Of a DNA stretch of 64,000 nucleotides, positions 9,192 to 17,676 are shown in pieces. Both the position numbers and the translations under genes were made by a program. The notes under the pieces are model-generated. The model did no database searches and was not told where the DNA came from. It saw only the letters and a list, made by a program, of their open reading frames with translations. Origin of the DNA: Halalkalibacter hemicellulosilyticusJCM 9152 (GTDB lineage: Bacteria; Bacillota; Bacilli; Bacillales; Bacillaceae_D); NCBI RefSeq assembly GCF_000513115.1, contig NZ_BAUU01000008.1:1-64000 (forward strand), written 5' to 3'. Within the stretch, counting starts at the first letter, position 1, and each line of letters opens with the position of its first letter.

Positions 9192-9337
9192 GAAATTCTC
9201 ATTCCTCATGCTACTTGCTTTGGAAAAGACGTATTTCGAAGTGAAATTCAAGGTTGTGCACGAGTTGAATATTATCTAGCAAATCAGATTATGGACTAGA
9301 ACAAAGATTAGAGGATATTTCAAATGAATGTACATAG
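9192..9337 (+). pseudogene. 3' remnant of an unrecognised gene
   Basis: Directly after codA the frame from 9192 reads EILIPHATCFGKDVFRSEI and on to EYYLANQIMD, then meets TAG. One base over, the frame continues LEQRLEDISNECT and a stop at 9335. This looks like the C-terminal part of a protein with a one-base loss, but no start or upstream part is present. The family is not recognised. It may be the relic of a third gene of the codBA operon. Confidence 0.3.
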
Positions 9338-9351
9338 ATAGTAAATTGAAA

Positions 9352-9381
9352 ATGCGAACAAGATCGTCATCTTGTTCGCAT
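9352..9381. terminator. Perfect hairpin downstream of codBA
   Basis: ATGCGAACAAGAT and ATCTTGTTCGCAT pair perfectly around a short CGTC loop. There is no T-run on the plus strand, so it is a weak or factor-assisted end, or an RNA-stabilising stem. Confidence 0.55.
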
Positions 9382-9860
9382 GAATTACGTATATAGGATA
9401 ATCTGATAACTTCAAGTAATTTGTAAGATAGCCGCGTCTTTCATTCTAACCTTTTAAAAACCTAAACAATGTAAGCCCTACCTCTCATACATCCTCATGC
9501 TCCGAAGCCAATCCAGTGTGAATAAGCAAAAAAAATCTTAATAGAATGCCAATAAATCTTATATATAAACTTTTATGTTTGTTCTTATCTATTACGTATC
9601 ATTTGAATATAACATGTAATTGAGGTAATGTCAAGTGTAAATGAAGAAATGATGCTGTATGAGGTTCCTCTTTCCGTTATTTTCTCTTTATTTCGCTTTT
9701 TCGCGTCCTTGCGGTTCCTCATTCCTCTATTTTGGCTTTTCTTTCTCATTTCGGTATCATTTTGCTTGATTAGTGGAATGAGGGCTCCCTTTTAAGCTTT
9801 GTAAGCACTGTTTAAGCCATTTAGCGGCAGGACGATTCCCTTTGAGTGAATGATTTTTAT
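9382..9860. other. Intergenic stretch with imperfect internal repeats
   Basis: No credible gene. Between 9661 and 9760 a pyrimidine-rich unit occurs twice: GGTTCCTCTTTCCGTTATTT, then GGTTCCTCATTCCTCTATTT about 50 bases later, each followed by TTTCGCTTTT- or GGCTTTTC-like sequence. This looks like a decayed dispersed repeat, with no function assigned. Confidence 0.4.
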
Positions 9861-10744
9861 TTAAACTACTCGTTTTTTCACTGGAATATAAATATCCATC
9901 TCCTTTTCAGACCCGTAGCATCGTTCATCATATAACTCGAATTCAGCTGTACCAGTATGTTCATAGTCTGATTGAGGGAACCATTCTGAAAAGATATAAT
10001 TCCAGGTTGATTGAATATTCAAGGTGAATGATTCTTCCGTTGCTGTTGGCGTTGTAAACACGGCATACTCCATTTCAGGAAATTCCCTATAGACTAATCC
10101 ATTTGGCGCATCGGTTCCTTGTTCCACTTCTTTACCAATGATGTAAATGAATTCATTGGTTTCAGGGCAGAAATCGGTGCAGATGCCTAGCTCTTCTTTT
10201 GGTTTGACTGGGTTTGGAATGTGAGTGCATAGATTGTTTTGCATATACTGCTGCCAAAATTGCGGAATGTCTCGGCTGTTTTGACCGTCGACATTTTTTG
10301 TCTTTAGTTCAAAGCCAATAATGTTAAACTTAGGTTTTGTGATCAATTTAGGTTGCATACGTTTTCCTCCAATAGTAATTTTTGGGGTGAGTTGAACTTT
10401 TCCACGTAAGGGGCCGGAGATGTAGTTGGCATTGCGGTATTGTTTAGGTGAAATTCCATAACACTTTTTGAATGCACGATTAAACGATTCTTGATATTGA
10501 AATCCGACTTCAAGTGCAATGGTAATCACTTTTTCCTCAGTGTAGTATAAACGTTCTGCTGCGGATGTCAATCTTCTTTTTCTGACATAATCCATCACTG
10601 ATTCTCCAACCATCGTTTGGAATTGCGATGGTACTGGAAAGGAGAAAAGTGGGCAATTTCTGCTAAAGTTGAAAGTGATAGTTCTTCACCTAGATTTTCT
10701 TCAATGTAATCAATCGATTTTTGTATACTACATATATAATCCAT
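9861..10744 (-). pseudogene. AraC-family regulator with GyrI-like effector domain, frameshifted
   Basis: The gene should start at the ATG at 10742-10744 (MDYICSIQKSIDYIEENL), with the first helix-turn-helix running to SPFQYHR. There one base is missing near 10630. The rest resumes in another frame as QFQTMVGESVMDYVRKRRLTSAAERL, the second helix-turn-helix FQYQESFNRAFKKCYGISPKQYR, and a C-terminal ligand-binding domain of the GyrI/Rob type (about residues 125-290, DIYIPVKK at the end). The total of 884 bases is one short of 295 codons. Such proteins respond to small hydrophobic or cationic drugs. With the break the product would lack half of its DNA-binding domain. The cause may be a sequencing indel. 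Confidence 0.85.
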
Positions 10745-11059
10745 TCCCCTTGAACCTCCCATATCCTTACTTTAACAACAAATCATTCTGGAATTCTTAA
10801 CCTTTTTTGCTATATTTATTTTACCATTGAATTGTAGAATGGCATAAGCTAATTTAAGGGGAGGTGGGGAAATGATTCGATATATATATAATCTTTCTTT
10901 AATAGGAGCTGCTACTTCTGTAAGTGCTATATCAAATTAATGGCGAAGAAGCGTTTGTCTGTCCTAAATGTTTGGAATGTGCAGAGAGGAGAGCGTTTGT
11001 GAAAAAGAGGTAAAGCCCATAGTTGTAAAAGATTATGGGCTTACAGGAGATCTGCGATA
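10745..11059. other. Intergenic region with a small cysteine-containing frame
   Basis: A GGGGAGGTGGGG ribosome-like site precedes a 22-codon frame at 10872-10940 (MIRYIYNLSLIGAATS). Overlapping its end, a second frame reads EEAFVCPKCLECAERRAF, a CxxCxxC zinc-ribbon-like string, and ends at 11013. Together they look like a short decayed or frameshifted small protein gene. I do not assign a function. Confidence 0.25.
11013..11042 (-). terminator. Hairpin after the sugar ABC operon
   Basis: AAGCCCATA and TATGGGCTT pair around a 12-base loop, located 18 bases past the stop of the last permease gene. There is no clear T-run on the minus strand. Confidence 0.55.
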
Positions 11060-11884
11060 TTATGATTTAATTGCTCCTTGTGTTACACCACTAATAATGT
11101 AGCGTTGTAAAAATAAGTAGAGTATGATCATCGGGAGTAGTGCCATTAAGTAAGAAGCAAATGATAAATTATAGTTGGTTGCGAATTGACCTTGAAAGAC
11201 ATATTGAACGAGTGGTAACGTTTGATCAGCGCGGTTAGACAAAATAACAAGGGGTAATAGGAAATCATTCCATGCCCACAGAGCTGTTAAGATGGCAACA
11301 GTTGCATTAATGGGCGATAGAATTGGAAAAATGATTCTCCAAAAAACCCCCCATTGTGAGCATCCATCCACGATTGCAGCTTCTTCTAATTCTTTCGGGA
11401 TCGTTTTAATATAACCTGTATAGAGAAAAACGTTAAATGCTAACCCGTAAACGATATAGAGTAAAATGAGCCCATTTAAATTCATCAGCCCCATCGAGCT
11501 CATTTGATTGACTATTGGTAGCATAATGATAGGGAAAGGAACGAACATGGCGCTGACGAAATAATAAAATAAGAAACGATACATTTTTTTATGCATGTTT
11601 CGTGCGATTGCGTAAGCGACAAGTGAGTTTGATAGGACTGTAAATAACACGGTAAATAAAGTTACATATACACTATTTCCTAACGCGTTAAAGAAGTTCG
11701 TCATTTCAATCGCTCTATTAAAGTTTGCAAATGAGAGTGAATCTGGTAACGCAAGAATTGAAGCTGCCGTTTCTGCAGGTGTCTTAAATGCGTTAACCAC
11801 TGTAATATAAAGTGGGAAAAGAATAACGATTGTTCCAAGCATTAATAAAACGGTAACTAGCCAATTATATTTATTTTGACTCAT
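11060..11884 (-). CDS. Sugar ABC transporter permease (MalG/MsmG-like)
   Basis: A 274-residue inner-membrane subunit with six predicted helices and the EAA loop that docks the ATPase (ELEEAAIVDGCSQWGVFWRIIFPILSP, about residues 165-192). Family CUT1, carbohydrate import. Its ATG overlaps the stop of the preceding permease gene by one base (TAATG), so translation is coupled. With the other permease and the binding protein it forms an importer. No ATPase gene is nearby, so it presumably uses a shared MsmX-type ATPase. The adjacent alpha-galactosidase suggests raffinose, melibiose or other alpha-galactosides as cargo. Confidence 0.9.
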   Translation of the reverse strand: MSQNKYNWLVTVLLMLGTIVILFPLYITVVNAFKTPAETAASILALPDSLSFANFNRAIEMTNFFNALGNSVYVTLFTVLFTVLSNSLVAYAIARNMHKKMYRFLFYYFVSAMFVPFPIIMLPIVNQMSSMGLMNLNGLILLYIVYGLAFNVFLYTGYIKTIPKELEEAAIVDGCSQWGVFWRIIFPILSPINATVAILTALWAWNDFLLPLVILSNRADQTLPLVQYVFQGQFATNYNLSFASYLMALLPMIILYLFLQRYIISGVTQGAIKS

Positions 11885-12750
11885 TACATTTGCACCTCCC
11901 TTTTCTGGAGCACACGTATTTGAATGATGGAGATGGTGACGATAATGATAAAGTAAATGACCGCGTTAGCTGATTGTAAGGCAAATTGTCCACCTGAGAA
12001 ACCATCCTCATAAATGAGTAAAGAGATCGATTGAGTTGAACGTCCCGGACCACCACCCGTTAGCGCAACAACATGATCGAATACCATTAAAAAGTTCTTC
12101 ATTGCTAGTACCATATTAATGGTAAAGAATGGAGCGATTAATGGGAATGTTACTTTCCAAAATTTCATCCAACTGTTAGCTCCATCTAAACTAGCTGCTT
12201 CATATAGGTCTTGTTGAATGGTTGATAATCCAGCTAAATATAATATGGTATTAAAGGCTGCAGCTTGCCATACGGCAACAATGACAATTGCTATCCAAGC
12301 GTGGTCTCGACTTCCAAGAATACTTGTAGTCAAGGCAGTAATGCCCAAATTCTCTGCGATATTTGGAATGAAGACAGCAAAGATGAAATTAAAGATAAAT
12401 CCTACAATTAAAATACTTAAAATGTTTGGCATAAAATAGATGCCACGTAATGTTTTATGAAATTTAATTTTGGCATTTAAGCCAAGAGCGATTATTAAGC
12501 TAATGGTATTAACTAAAATTGTAGAAACGATAGCAAATTTAAATGTAAAAAAATAAGCATTATAAATGCGGCTATCACTAAACACATTGATATAATTTCT
12601 AAACCCAACAAAGTCCCAGTTTCCATAACCACGGTAATTCGTGAAGCTATAAAAGATTCCTTGTAGTACAGGGAGAGTGTGGAAACTAAAAAATAACAAC
12701 AAAGCTGGGGCGACCATAAAAAAGTAGACTGACGGTTTTTTCTTAATCAT
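11884..12750 (-). CDS. Sugar ABC transporter permease (MalF/MsmF-like)
   Basis: A 288-residue membrane subunit of a CUT1 carbohydrate importer, with six hydrophobic segments and the EAA motif YEAASLDGANSWMKFWKVTFPLIAP in the second half. GGGPGRSTQ near residue 230 is also typical. I take the ATG at 12750 (MIKKKPSVYFF), which has AAGGGAGAA just upstream. The frame is open to 12792, but the extra residues are not family-like. It lies 77 bases after the binding protein gene, with a stem-loop between them that usually lowers permease output relative to binding protein. Confidence 0.9.
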   Translation of the reverse strand: MIKKKPSVYFFMVAPALLLFFSFHTLPVLQGIFYSFTNYRGYGNWDFVGFRNYINVFSDSRIYNAYFFTFKFAIVSTILVNTISLIIALGLNAKIKFHKTLRGIYFMPNILSILIVGFIFNFIFAVFIPNIAENLGITALTTSILGSRDHAWIAIVIVAVWQAAAFNTILYLAGLSTIQQDLYEAASLDGANSWMKFWKVTFPLIAPFFTINMVLAMKNFLMVFDHVVALTGGGPGRSTQSISLLIYEDGFSGGQFALQSANAVIYFIIIVTISIIQIRVLQKREVQM

Positions 12751-12781
12751 GATATGTTCTCCCTTCTTGCGAGCATGGATG

Positions 12782-12811
12782 TTTAAGGTCACTGAGAACA
12801 GTGACCTTAAA
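12782..12811 (-). terminator. Processing or attenuating stem-loop between binding protein and permease genes
   Basis: TTTAAGGTCACTG and CAGTGACCTTAAA form a perfect 13-bp stem with an AGAA loop. Placed inside the operon, it likely protects the upstream mRNA or partly stops transcription. Confidence 0.75.
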
Positions 12812-12827
12812 TGAGTGTAAACCCATA

Positions 12828-14057
12828 TTATTGTCTTGTTAATCGTTCGTATTCTGAGTCTAGTTCAGCTAAAAGAATATCAAGAGAACCATCTAATAAA
12901 TAATCTTGGAACATAATGTCGACACCAAATCCTTGTGGATAATAATGGTCAGCAAACGGTGAGACTCGTTCATTATCAAAGTAAACTTGTAGCTCTTGTA
13001 ATGCTTCATCCTCTTGTTCAGCCCCTTCAACAGCAGAAAACATTCGCTGTGTTTCTAAATAGACTTCTATATTTTCTCGTTGTAGTAAGAAATCTAAGAA
13101 AAGTTGGGCTTCTTCAGGATAGTCTGTATCGTCCGCAATGGCTATTGCTACATCAACACCGGAAATGACATTATTTTGATTTGCTTCATTTGTTGCTGGC
13201 ATTGGAAAGACCCCTACCTGTAGATCAGGATTAGCATCTAGAATTGGACCTAATGCCCACACCCCTTGCATATACATTACAGCATCTCCATTGGCGAAAG
13301 CTGTGTTTCCAATATCATAATCTGCTCCGAATACATCGTTATTTGTATATTGAAGTAATTCTTTCATTTTTAATGCAATGTCACTATAGACGTCACTAAA
13401 AGATGTATTGCCAGCCTCAAGTTCATCAAAGAACTCCATGCCATGTATATTTGAAGCTAATGTATTTAATGGGGGAAGGATGGTCCACGCCTCACCGTAA
13501 GTTGAATAAAGTGGTGTTTCCCCAAGTTCTTGAATCGTTTCAGCAAGAGTGATAAACTCATCCCATGTTTCAGGAATGTCTAAACCTAATTCCTCAAATT
13601 TCTCCTTATTGTAAAGAACACCATTAGCATTAACTGTATGTGGTAATGCGTATAATTCATCAGTTCTACTAAGGCGTTGAAGCATTTCTTCATATTCATC
13701 AATAATGGAGTTGCGATTTTCGTAATCACTGAGATCCATTAACACACCGGCGTTAGCGATTTCACCATACGTAACACCCCCGTTAATAGTCATGATATCA
13801 GGAATGTCATTTTGTGATAATCGAGAGAATAGTACGGTGTCTGGATCAGGTACATTGTTTTGCTCGATTCGAATATTTGGATGCTTCTGTTCGAATTGTT
13901 CAATAAGAGTGTCAAATTCGCTAACTGCTTCTCCTTTGAATTGGAAAAATTCAAGTTGTACGATTTCAGTATTACCTGATGAATCTCCTTCTCCACAAGC
14001 TACTAACATTGATACAGTTAATGCACCTATTATTGTCGCTTTAAGCCATGTTTTCAT
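12828..14057 (-). CDS. Sugar ABC transporter substrate-binding lipoprotein
   Basis: A 409-residue extracellular solute-binding protein of family 1 (MsmE/RafE-like). The signal peptide ends in the lipobox LVAC, with Cys21 lipidated to anchor it in the membrane. The mature part starts with a Ser/Gly linker and then VQLEFFQFKGEA. PDIMTINGG and KFEELGLDIPETWDEF are standard motifs of this fold. It captures the sugar for the two permeases encoded downstream. The ribosome site AAAAGGGGAGA is 5-6 bases before the ATG. Upstream lie a perfect cre box (14088-14101) and an operator shared with the alpha-galactosidase promoter (14251-14285), so it should be repressed by CcpA and controlled by the AraC protein at 14300. 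Confidence 0.92.
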   Translation of the reverse strand: MKTWLKATIIGALTVSMLVACGEGDSSGNTEIVQLEFFQFKGEAVSEFDTLIEQFEQKHPNIRIEQNNVPDPDTVLFSRLSQNDIPDIMTINGGVTYGEIANAGVLMDLSDYENRNSIIDEYEEMLQRLSRTDELYALPHTVNANGVLYNKEKFEELGLDIPETWDEFITLAETIQELGETPLYSTYGEAWTILPPLNTLASNIHGMEFFDELEAGNTSFSDVYSDIALKMKELLQYTNNDVFGADYDIGNTAFANGDAVMYMQGVWALGPILDANPDLQVGVFPMPATNEANQNNVISGVDVAIAIADDTDYPEEAQLFLDFLLQRENIEVYLETQRMFSAVEGAEQEDEALQELQVYFDNERVSPFADHYYPQGFGVDIMFQDYLLDGSLDILLAELDSEYERLTRQ

Positions 14058-14087
14058 GTCAATCTCCCCTTTTCATTTTGTATATAT

Positions 14088-14101
14088 TGAAAGCGATCTC
14101 A
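14088..14101 (-). promoter_or_regulatory. Catabolite-responsive element (cre)
   Basis: TGAAAGCGATCTCA matches the consensus TGWAANCGNTNWCA at every position. It sits 31 bases before the binding protein start codon, where CcpA would block transcription when glucose is present. Confidence 0.85.
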
Positions 14102-14250
14102 ATTACTCTTAACAAAAAACCGATTAAAGAATGAGCATTCGTTAGTAGTATTATTCATAAATAAACTAATATGGATATTAAATTGCTTCATAATCGATAA
14201 ACGGTTAATTTGTGTAAGTCAATAATATGTTAACTTAATAATGTGAACAA

Positions 14251-14285
14251 GAGTAATTAATTGCATGATAGGGTAATATATTGCT
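14251..14285 (-). promoter_or_regulatory. Putative AraC operator upstream of the sugar importer
   Basis: Read on the minus strand it is AGCAATATATTACCC, a few bases, then TGCAATTAATTACTC. The same two blocks in the same order occur at 15234-15267 between the AraC gene and the alpha-galactosidase gene. Long matching sites at both promoters are best explained by binding of the local AraC activator. Confidence 0.7.
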
Positions 14286-14299
14286 ACCTAAGAAGAAGG

Positions 14300-15181
14300 T
14301 TATTTGACAAACACTTCAGATATTTTTTGTTTGCCTACGCTATTTCTGAATTCAGATGGGGTAAGGGATGTATGCTTTTGAAACACTTTTGAAAAATAAT
14401 TCGCACTTGAAAAGCCACATTGATTAGCGATTTCATAAATGGGTAAATCATTTTCGATTAATTTTTGAGCGGCCACTTTAATGCGTACTTTAATTAAATA
14501 GTTAATAGGTGATTCGCCGATACTTTTTTGGAAAATCCGTATAAGGTGAAACTTAGATAGTTCAGCAGCTTCGGCGATTTCATCGAGTCCAATTGGCTTG
14601 TGAAAAGAACGATCGATAAAGTGTAAGCACTTTTGAATCGGTTCAGGAGTTGAACTTGGCTTCGATTGCTGTTGAACAGCGTGGCGAACCTCCATTAAGA
14701 AGCGATAAGCGTACGAAGAATTGTCATAAATATGTTTAATTTGATCGGTTAATGCTTTTTCGAAAAGTTTGTCCCAAAATTGAAGGACGTTACTATCAGG
14801 AGCTAGGTTTATAATTCTCCCTCCGTTTTCTATGAGTGGTGCCCACAACGGATATGCGTTAAGAGTGAGAGAGAGGTATTTATATTCCCATTTTTGTTTT
14901 CCTTGTGGAATGCGATAAGAAAATGGACCAGGAATTTCGATAAGAAAGGCTTGTCCTGCTTTGATGTGGTGGACATTTCCCCCGACCTCTAGTTCTCCTT
15001 CTCCTGCAACTGTATATTGAAACAAACATTGTTTGTCCATACGATTTGTGCAATTCCAATCATATATTTCCTCGTCATTATCTGTTCGGAGTTCCCATCC
15101 GATCGAATTTAATGTTGGAAGGTCGTCCTGTTTATCTAGAAATAGGCGGACATTTCCCATTTTATGCTTAATAATCGTCAA
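14300..15181 (-). CDS. AraC-family regulator of alpha-galactoside use
   Basis: About 294 residues. The N-terminal half is a cupin-like sugar sensor (GEGELEVGGNVHHIKAGQAFLIEIPGP, about residues 55-90). The C-terminal 100 residues hold two helix-turn-helix units (IGLDEIAEAAELSKFHLIRIF and IYEIANQCGFSSANYFSKVFQKHTSLTPSEFR). The layout is that of MsmR/RafR/AgaR activators. Two starts are possible, GTG at 15190 and TTG at 15181; the TTG is better spaced from GAGGTGAG. It sits between the importer and the divergent alpha-galactosidase. Matching operator-like sites at both promoters support it as their activator. Confidence 0.88.
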   Translation of the reverse strand: MTIIKHKMGNVRLFLDKQDDLPTLNSIGWELRTDNDEEIYDWNCTNRMDKQCLFQYTVAGEGELEVGGNVHHIKAGQAFLIEIPGPFSYRIPQGKQKWEYKYLSLTLNAYPLWAPLIENGGRIINLAPDSNVLQFWDKLFEKALTDQIKHIYDNSSYAYRFLMEVRHAVQQQSKPSSTPEPIQKCLHFIDRSFHKPIGLDEIAEAAELSKFHLIRIFQKSIGESPINYLIKVRIKVAAQKLIENDLPIYEIANQCGFSSANYFSKVFQKHTSLTPSEFRNSVGKQKISEVFVK

Positions 15182-15233
15182 ACTACTCACCTCGTTTTTT
15201 ATTATCTCCTCTTTTAGCTAGTATAACATTAAC

Positions 15234-15267
15234 AGCAATATAATACTCTTATTGCAATTAATTACCC
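15234..15267 (+). promoter_or_regulatory. Putative AraC operator in the araC/aga divergent promoter
   Basis: AGCAATATAATACTC, then TGCAATTAATTACCC: the same two blocks as at 14251-14285 with a spacer one base shorter. A third half-copy, AGCAATATAATGCT, lies at 15331-15344 in the leader of the alpha-galactosidase gene. Confidence 0.7.
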
Positions 15268-15372
15268 TTGATATAAGTGTTTATAAGAATATATAGTGTT
15301 CAGAGAAGAAGAATTCATATAGTTCTTTGAGCAATATAATGCTGTTTATTATTTTGGAGGGTGGAGTGAAAG

Positions 15373-17559
15373 ATGGGGATTACCTTTGTAGAACAGACAC
15401 GTACGTTTCACTTGCAAGCTAATGATATGAGTTATGTCTTTCAAGTGCTAGATGGAGGCTATGTAGCTCATTTGTATTGGGGAAAAAAGGTGAATCGTTA
15501 TCATCATTCGAATGCGATTCGTTATGCGGATCGTGGTTTTTCTGGAAATCCGATTGCTTCAGATCGGACATTTTCATTAGATACGTTACCGCAAGAGTAT
15601 CCTTCGTTTGGTCATACTGATTATCGTCTTCCTGCTGTTCATATTCAATTAGAAAATGGCAGTACGGTGATGGATTTGCGTTATCATTCACATCGAATTG
15701 AAAAAGGTAAGCCACAATTAAATGGCCTCCCAGCTACGTATGTGGAAAATGAAGATGAGGCGGAGACGCTTGAAATTACATTGCTTGATTCGCTTACACA
15801 ATTACGTGTTGTGCTTACGTATACAGTCTTTGAGAAGTGGAATGCAATGACACGCTCTGTTCGTTTTGAAAATAATGGGGAAGAATCATTGAAAATAGAA
15901 AAAGCGGCGAGTGTGAATGTTGATTTTCGTAGTGCTAACTTTGAGATGCTTCGTTTACCAGGAGCTCATTGCCGTGAAAGGCATATTGAACAATCACCAC
16001 TTCATACTGGGATTCAGTCTGTAGAAAGCCGTCGAGGTGCAAGTAGTCACCAGCATAACCCATTTATTGCACTAGTTGATGAAAATACGACTGAAGATAC
16101 AGGTGAAGTTTTTGCTTTTAACTTGGTCTATAGCGGTAATTTTTTGGCGACTGCAGAAGTTGATCAATTTTCACAAACACGAGTCACGATGGGGATTAAT
16201 CCGTTTGATTTCTCATGGTTGCTTCAACCAGGTGAGAACTTTCAAACGCCAGAAGTGGTGATGGTTTATTCTAGTAATGGTTTAACGGAGATGTCACATA
16301 CATTTCATCGTCTCTATCAACAGCGTCTCTGTAGAGGAGTATTTCGTGATCTAGAACGTCCGATTTTAATTAATAATTGGGAAGCAACCTATTTTGATTT
16401 TCATGAGGATAAAATATATGACATAGCTAAAAGTGGTAAAGAGTTAGGTATAGAACTATTTGTCTTAGATGATGGATGGTTTGGTAAGAGGGATGACGAT
16501 AATTCTTCCTTAGGAGATTGGTTTGTTGATGAAAAGAAATTGCCTAATGGTTTAGAAGAATTAGCACGAAAAATGACAAAGCTAGATATGCAATTTGGTT
16601 TGTGGTTTGAACCAGAGATGGTATCAGAAGATAGTGAATTGTATCGTCAGCATCCTGATTGGTGTATTCATGTTCCAAATCGAAGACGTTCGAAAAGTCG
16701 GAATCAATTAGTATTGGACTATTCACGGCATGATGTATGTGATGAAATGATTAAGCGAATTTCGACTATACTACAACAAGCTCCGATTACGTATGTAAAA
16801 TGGGATATGAATCGCCATATGACTGAAGTGGGGTCGGCACAGTTATCGAAAAACAGGCAGCGAGAAACAGGTCATCGTTATATGCTAGGGTTGTACCGTG
16901 TGCTAGAGGAACTTACGATAGCCTTCCCACATGTATTATTTGAAAGTTGCTCAGGTGGTGGTGGACGATTCGACCCTGGGATGCTTTACTATATGCCACA
17001 AACATGGACGAGTGATAATACGGATGCTATTTCGCGCTTGAAGATCCAATATGGAACGAGTCTTGTTTATCCAATTCGTTCAATGGGAGCACATGTATCG
17101 GCTGTTCCGAATCATCAAGTACAACGTGAAACACCTATTGAGGTAAGGGGTCATGTTGCTATGTCAGGGAACTTTGGTTATGAGTTAGATGTGACAACGT
17201 TGTCGAGTGAGGAACACCAAGTGATTAAGGAGCAGGTAGCGTATTATAAGACGATTCGTCATATTGTTCAATTCGGTCACATGTATCGTTTAGTGAATCC
17301 ATTTAAACAGCAGGATGCGGCGTGGATGTTCGTGACAGATGATCAGTCTGAAGCTGTTTTTTCTTATGTGAAAGTGTTAGGGGAAGCGAATGAGCCATTT
17401 AAGAGAATTAAATTAAAAGGTCTCATCAAGACAAAAAAATATCACATTATAGAACTGAGTGAAAGTTACTATGGAGATGAGCTAATGAATATTGGGGTTA
17501 ATATTCCCCAATTAACGGGCGATTTTCAAAGTGTCATGTGGCGCTTAATAGAGGAATGA
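15373..17559 (+). CDS. aga: Alpha-galactosidase, GH36
   Basis: A 728-residue cytoplasmic glycoside hydrolase that removes terminal alpha-1,6-galactose from raffinose, melibiose and similar sugars. An N-terminal beta-sandwich domain (about 1-320) is followed by the catalytic barrel. The nucleophile is D478 in KWDMNRHM and the acid/base is D548 in TSDNTDAIS. LDDGWFGKRDDD and ESCSGGGGRFDPGML are family signatures. Length and the two catalytic positions agree with the well-studied Geobacillus AgaA type. No signal peptide, so it acts on imported sugar, consistent with the divergent ABC importer. The start ATG follows TGGAGGGTGGAG. Expression should follow the operator half-sites at 15234-15344. 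Confidence 0.95.
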   Translation: MGITFVEQTRTFHLQANDMSYVFQVLDGGYVAHLYWGKKVNRYHHSNAIRYADRGFSGNPIASDRTFSLDTLPQEYPSFGHTDYRLPAVHIQLENGSTVMDLRYHSHRIEKGKPQLNGLPATYVENEDEAETLEITLLDSLTQLRVVLTYTVFEKWNAMTRSVRFENNGEESLKIEKAASVNVDFRSANFEMLRLPGAHCRERHIEQSPLHTGIQSVESRRGASSHQHNPFIALVDENTTEDTGEVFAFNLVYSGNFLATAEVDQFSQTRVTMGINPFDFSWLLQPGENFQTPEVVMVYSSNGLTEMSHTFHRLYQQRLCRGVFRDLERPILINNWEATYFDFHEDKIYDIAKSGKELGIELFVLDDGWFGKRDDDNSSLGDWFVDEKKLPNGLEELARKMTKLDMQFGLWFEPEMVSEDSELYRQHPDWCIHVPNRRRSKSRNQLVLDYSRHDVCDEMIKRISTILQQAPITYVKWDMNRHMTEVGSAQLSKNRQRETGHRYMLGLYRVLEELTIAFPHVLFESCSGGGGRFDPGMLYYMPQTWTSDNTDAISRLKIQYGTSLVYPIRSMGAHVSAVPNHQVQRETPIEVRGHVAMSGNFGYELDVTTLSSEEHQVIKEQVAYYKTIRHIVQFGHMYRLVNPFKQQDAAWMFVTDDQSEAVFSYVKVLGEANEPFKRIKLKGLIKTKKYHIIELSESYYGDELMNIGVNIPQLTGDFQSVMWRLIEE

Positions 17560-17624
17560 AGCGTGCTGTGATTTTCGTCATTTGGATATAATGAGCGTAA
17601 ACTAAGGTGGTTGTTTCGCATAGA

Positions 17625-17660
17625 AGACGATCCATGAAGGTGTACTCTCGTGGATCGTCT
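17625..17660. terminator. Bidirectional hairpin between aga and the metallo-hydrolase
   Basis: AGACGATCCA and TGGATCGTCT pair perfectly around a 16-base loop in a convergent gap. AT-rich tails lie on both sides. Confidence 0.7.
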
Positions 17661-17676
17661 AATTAATAGAATTTCT

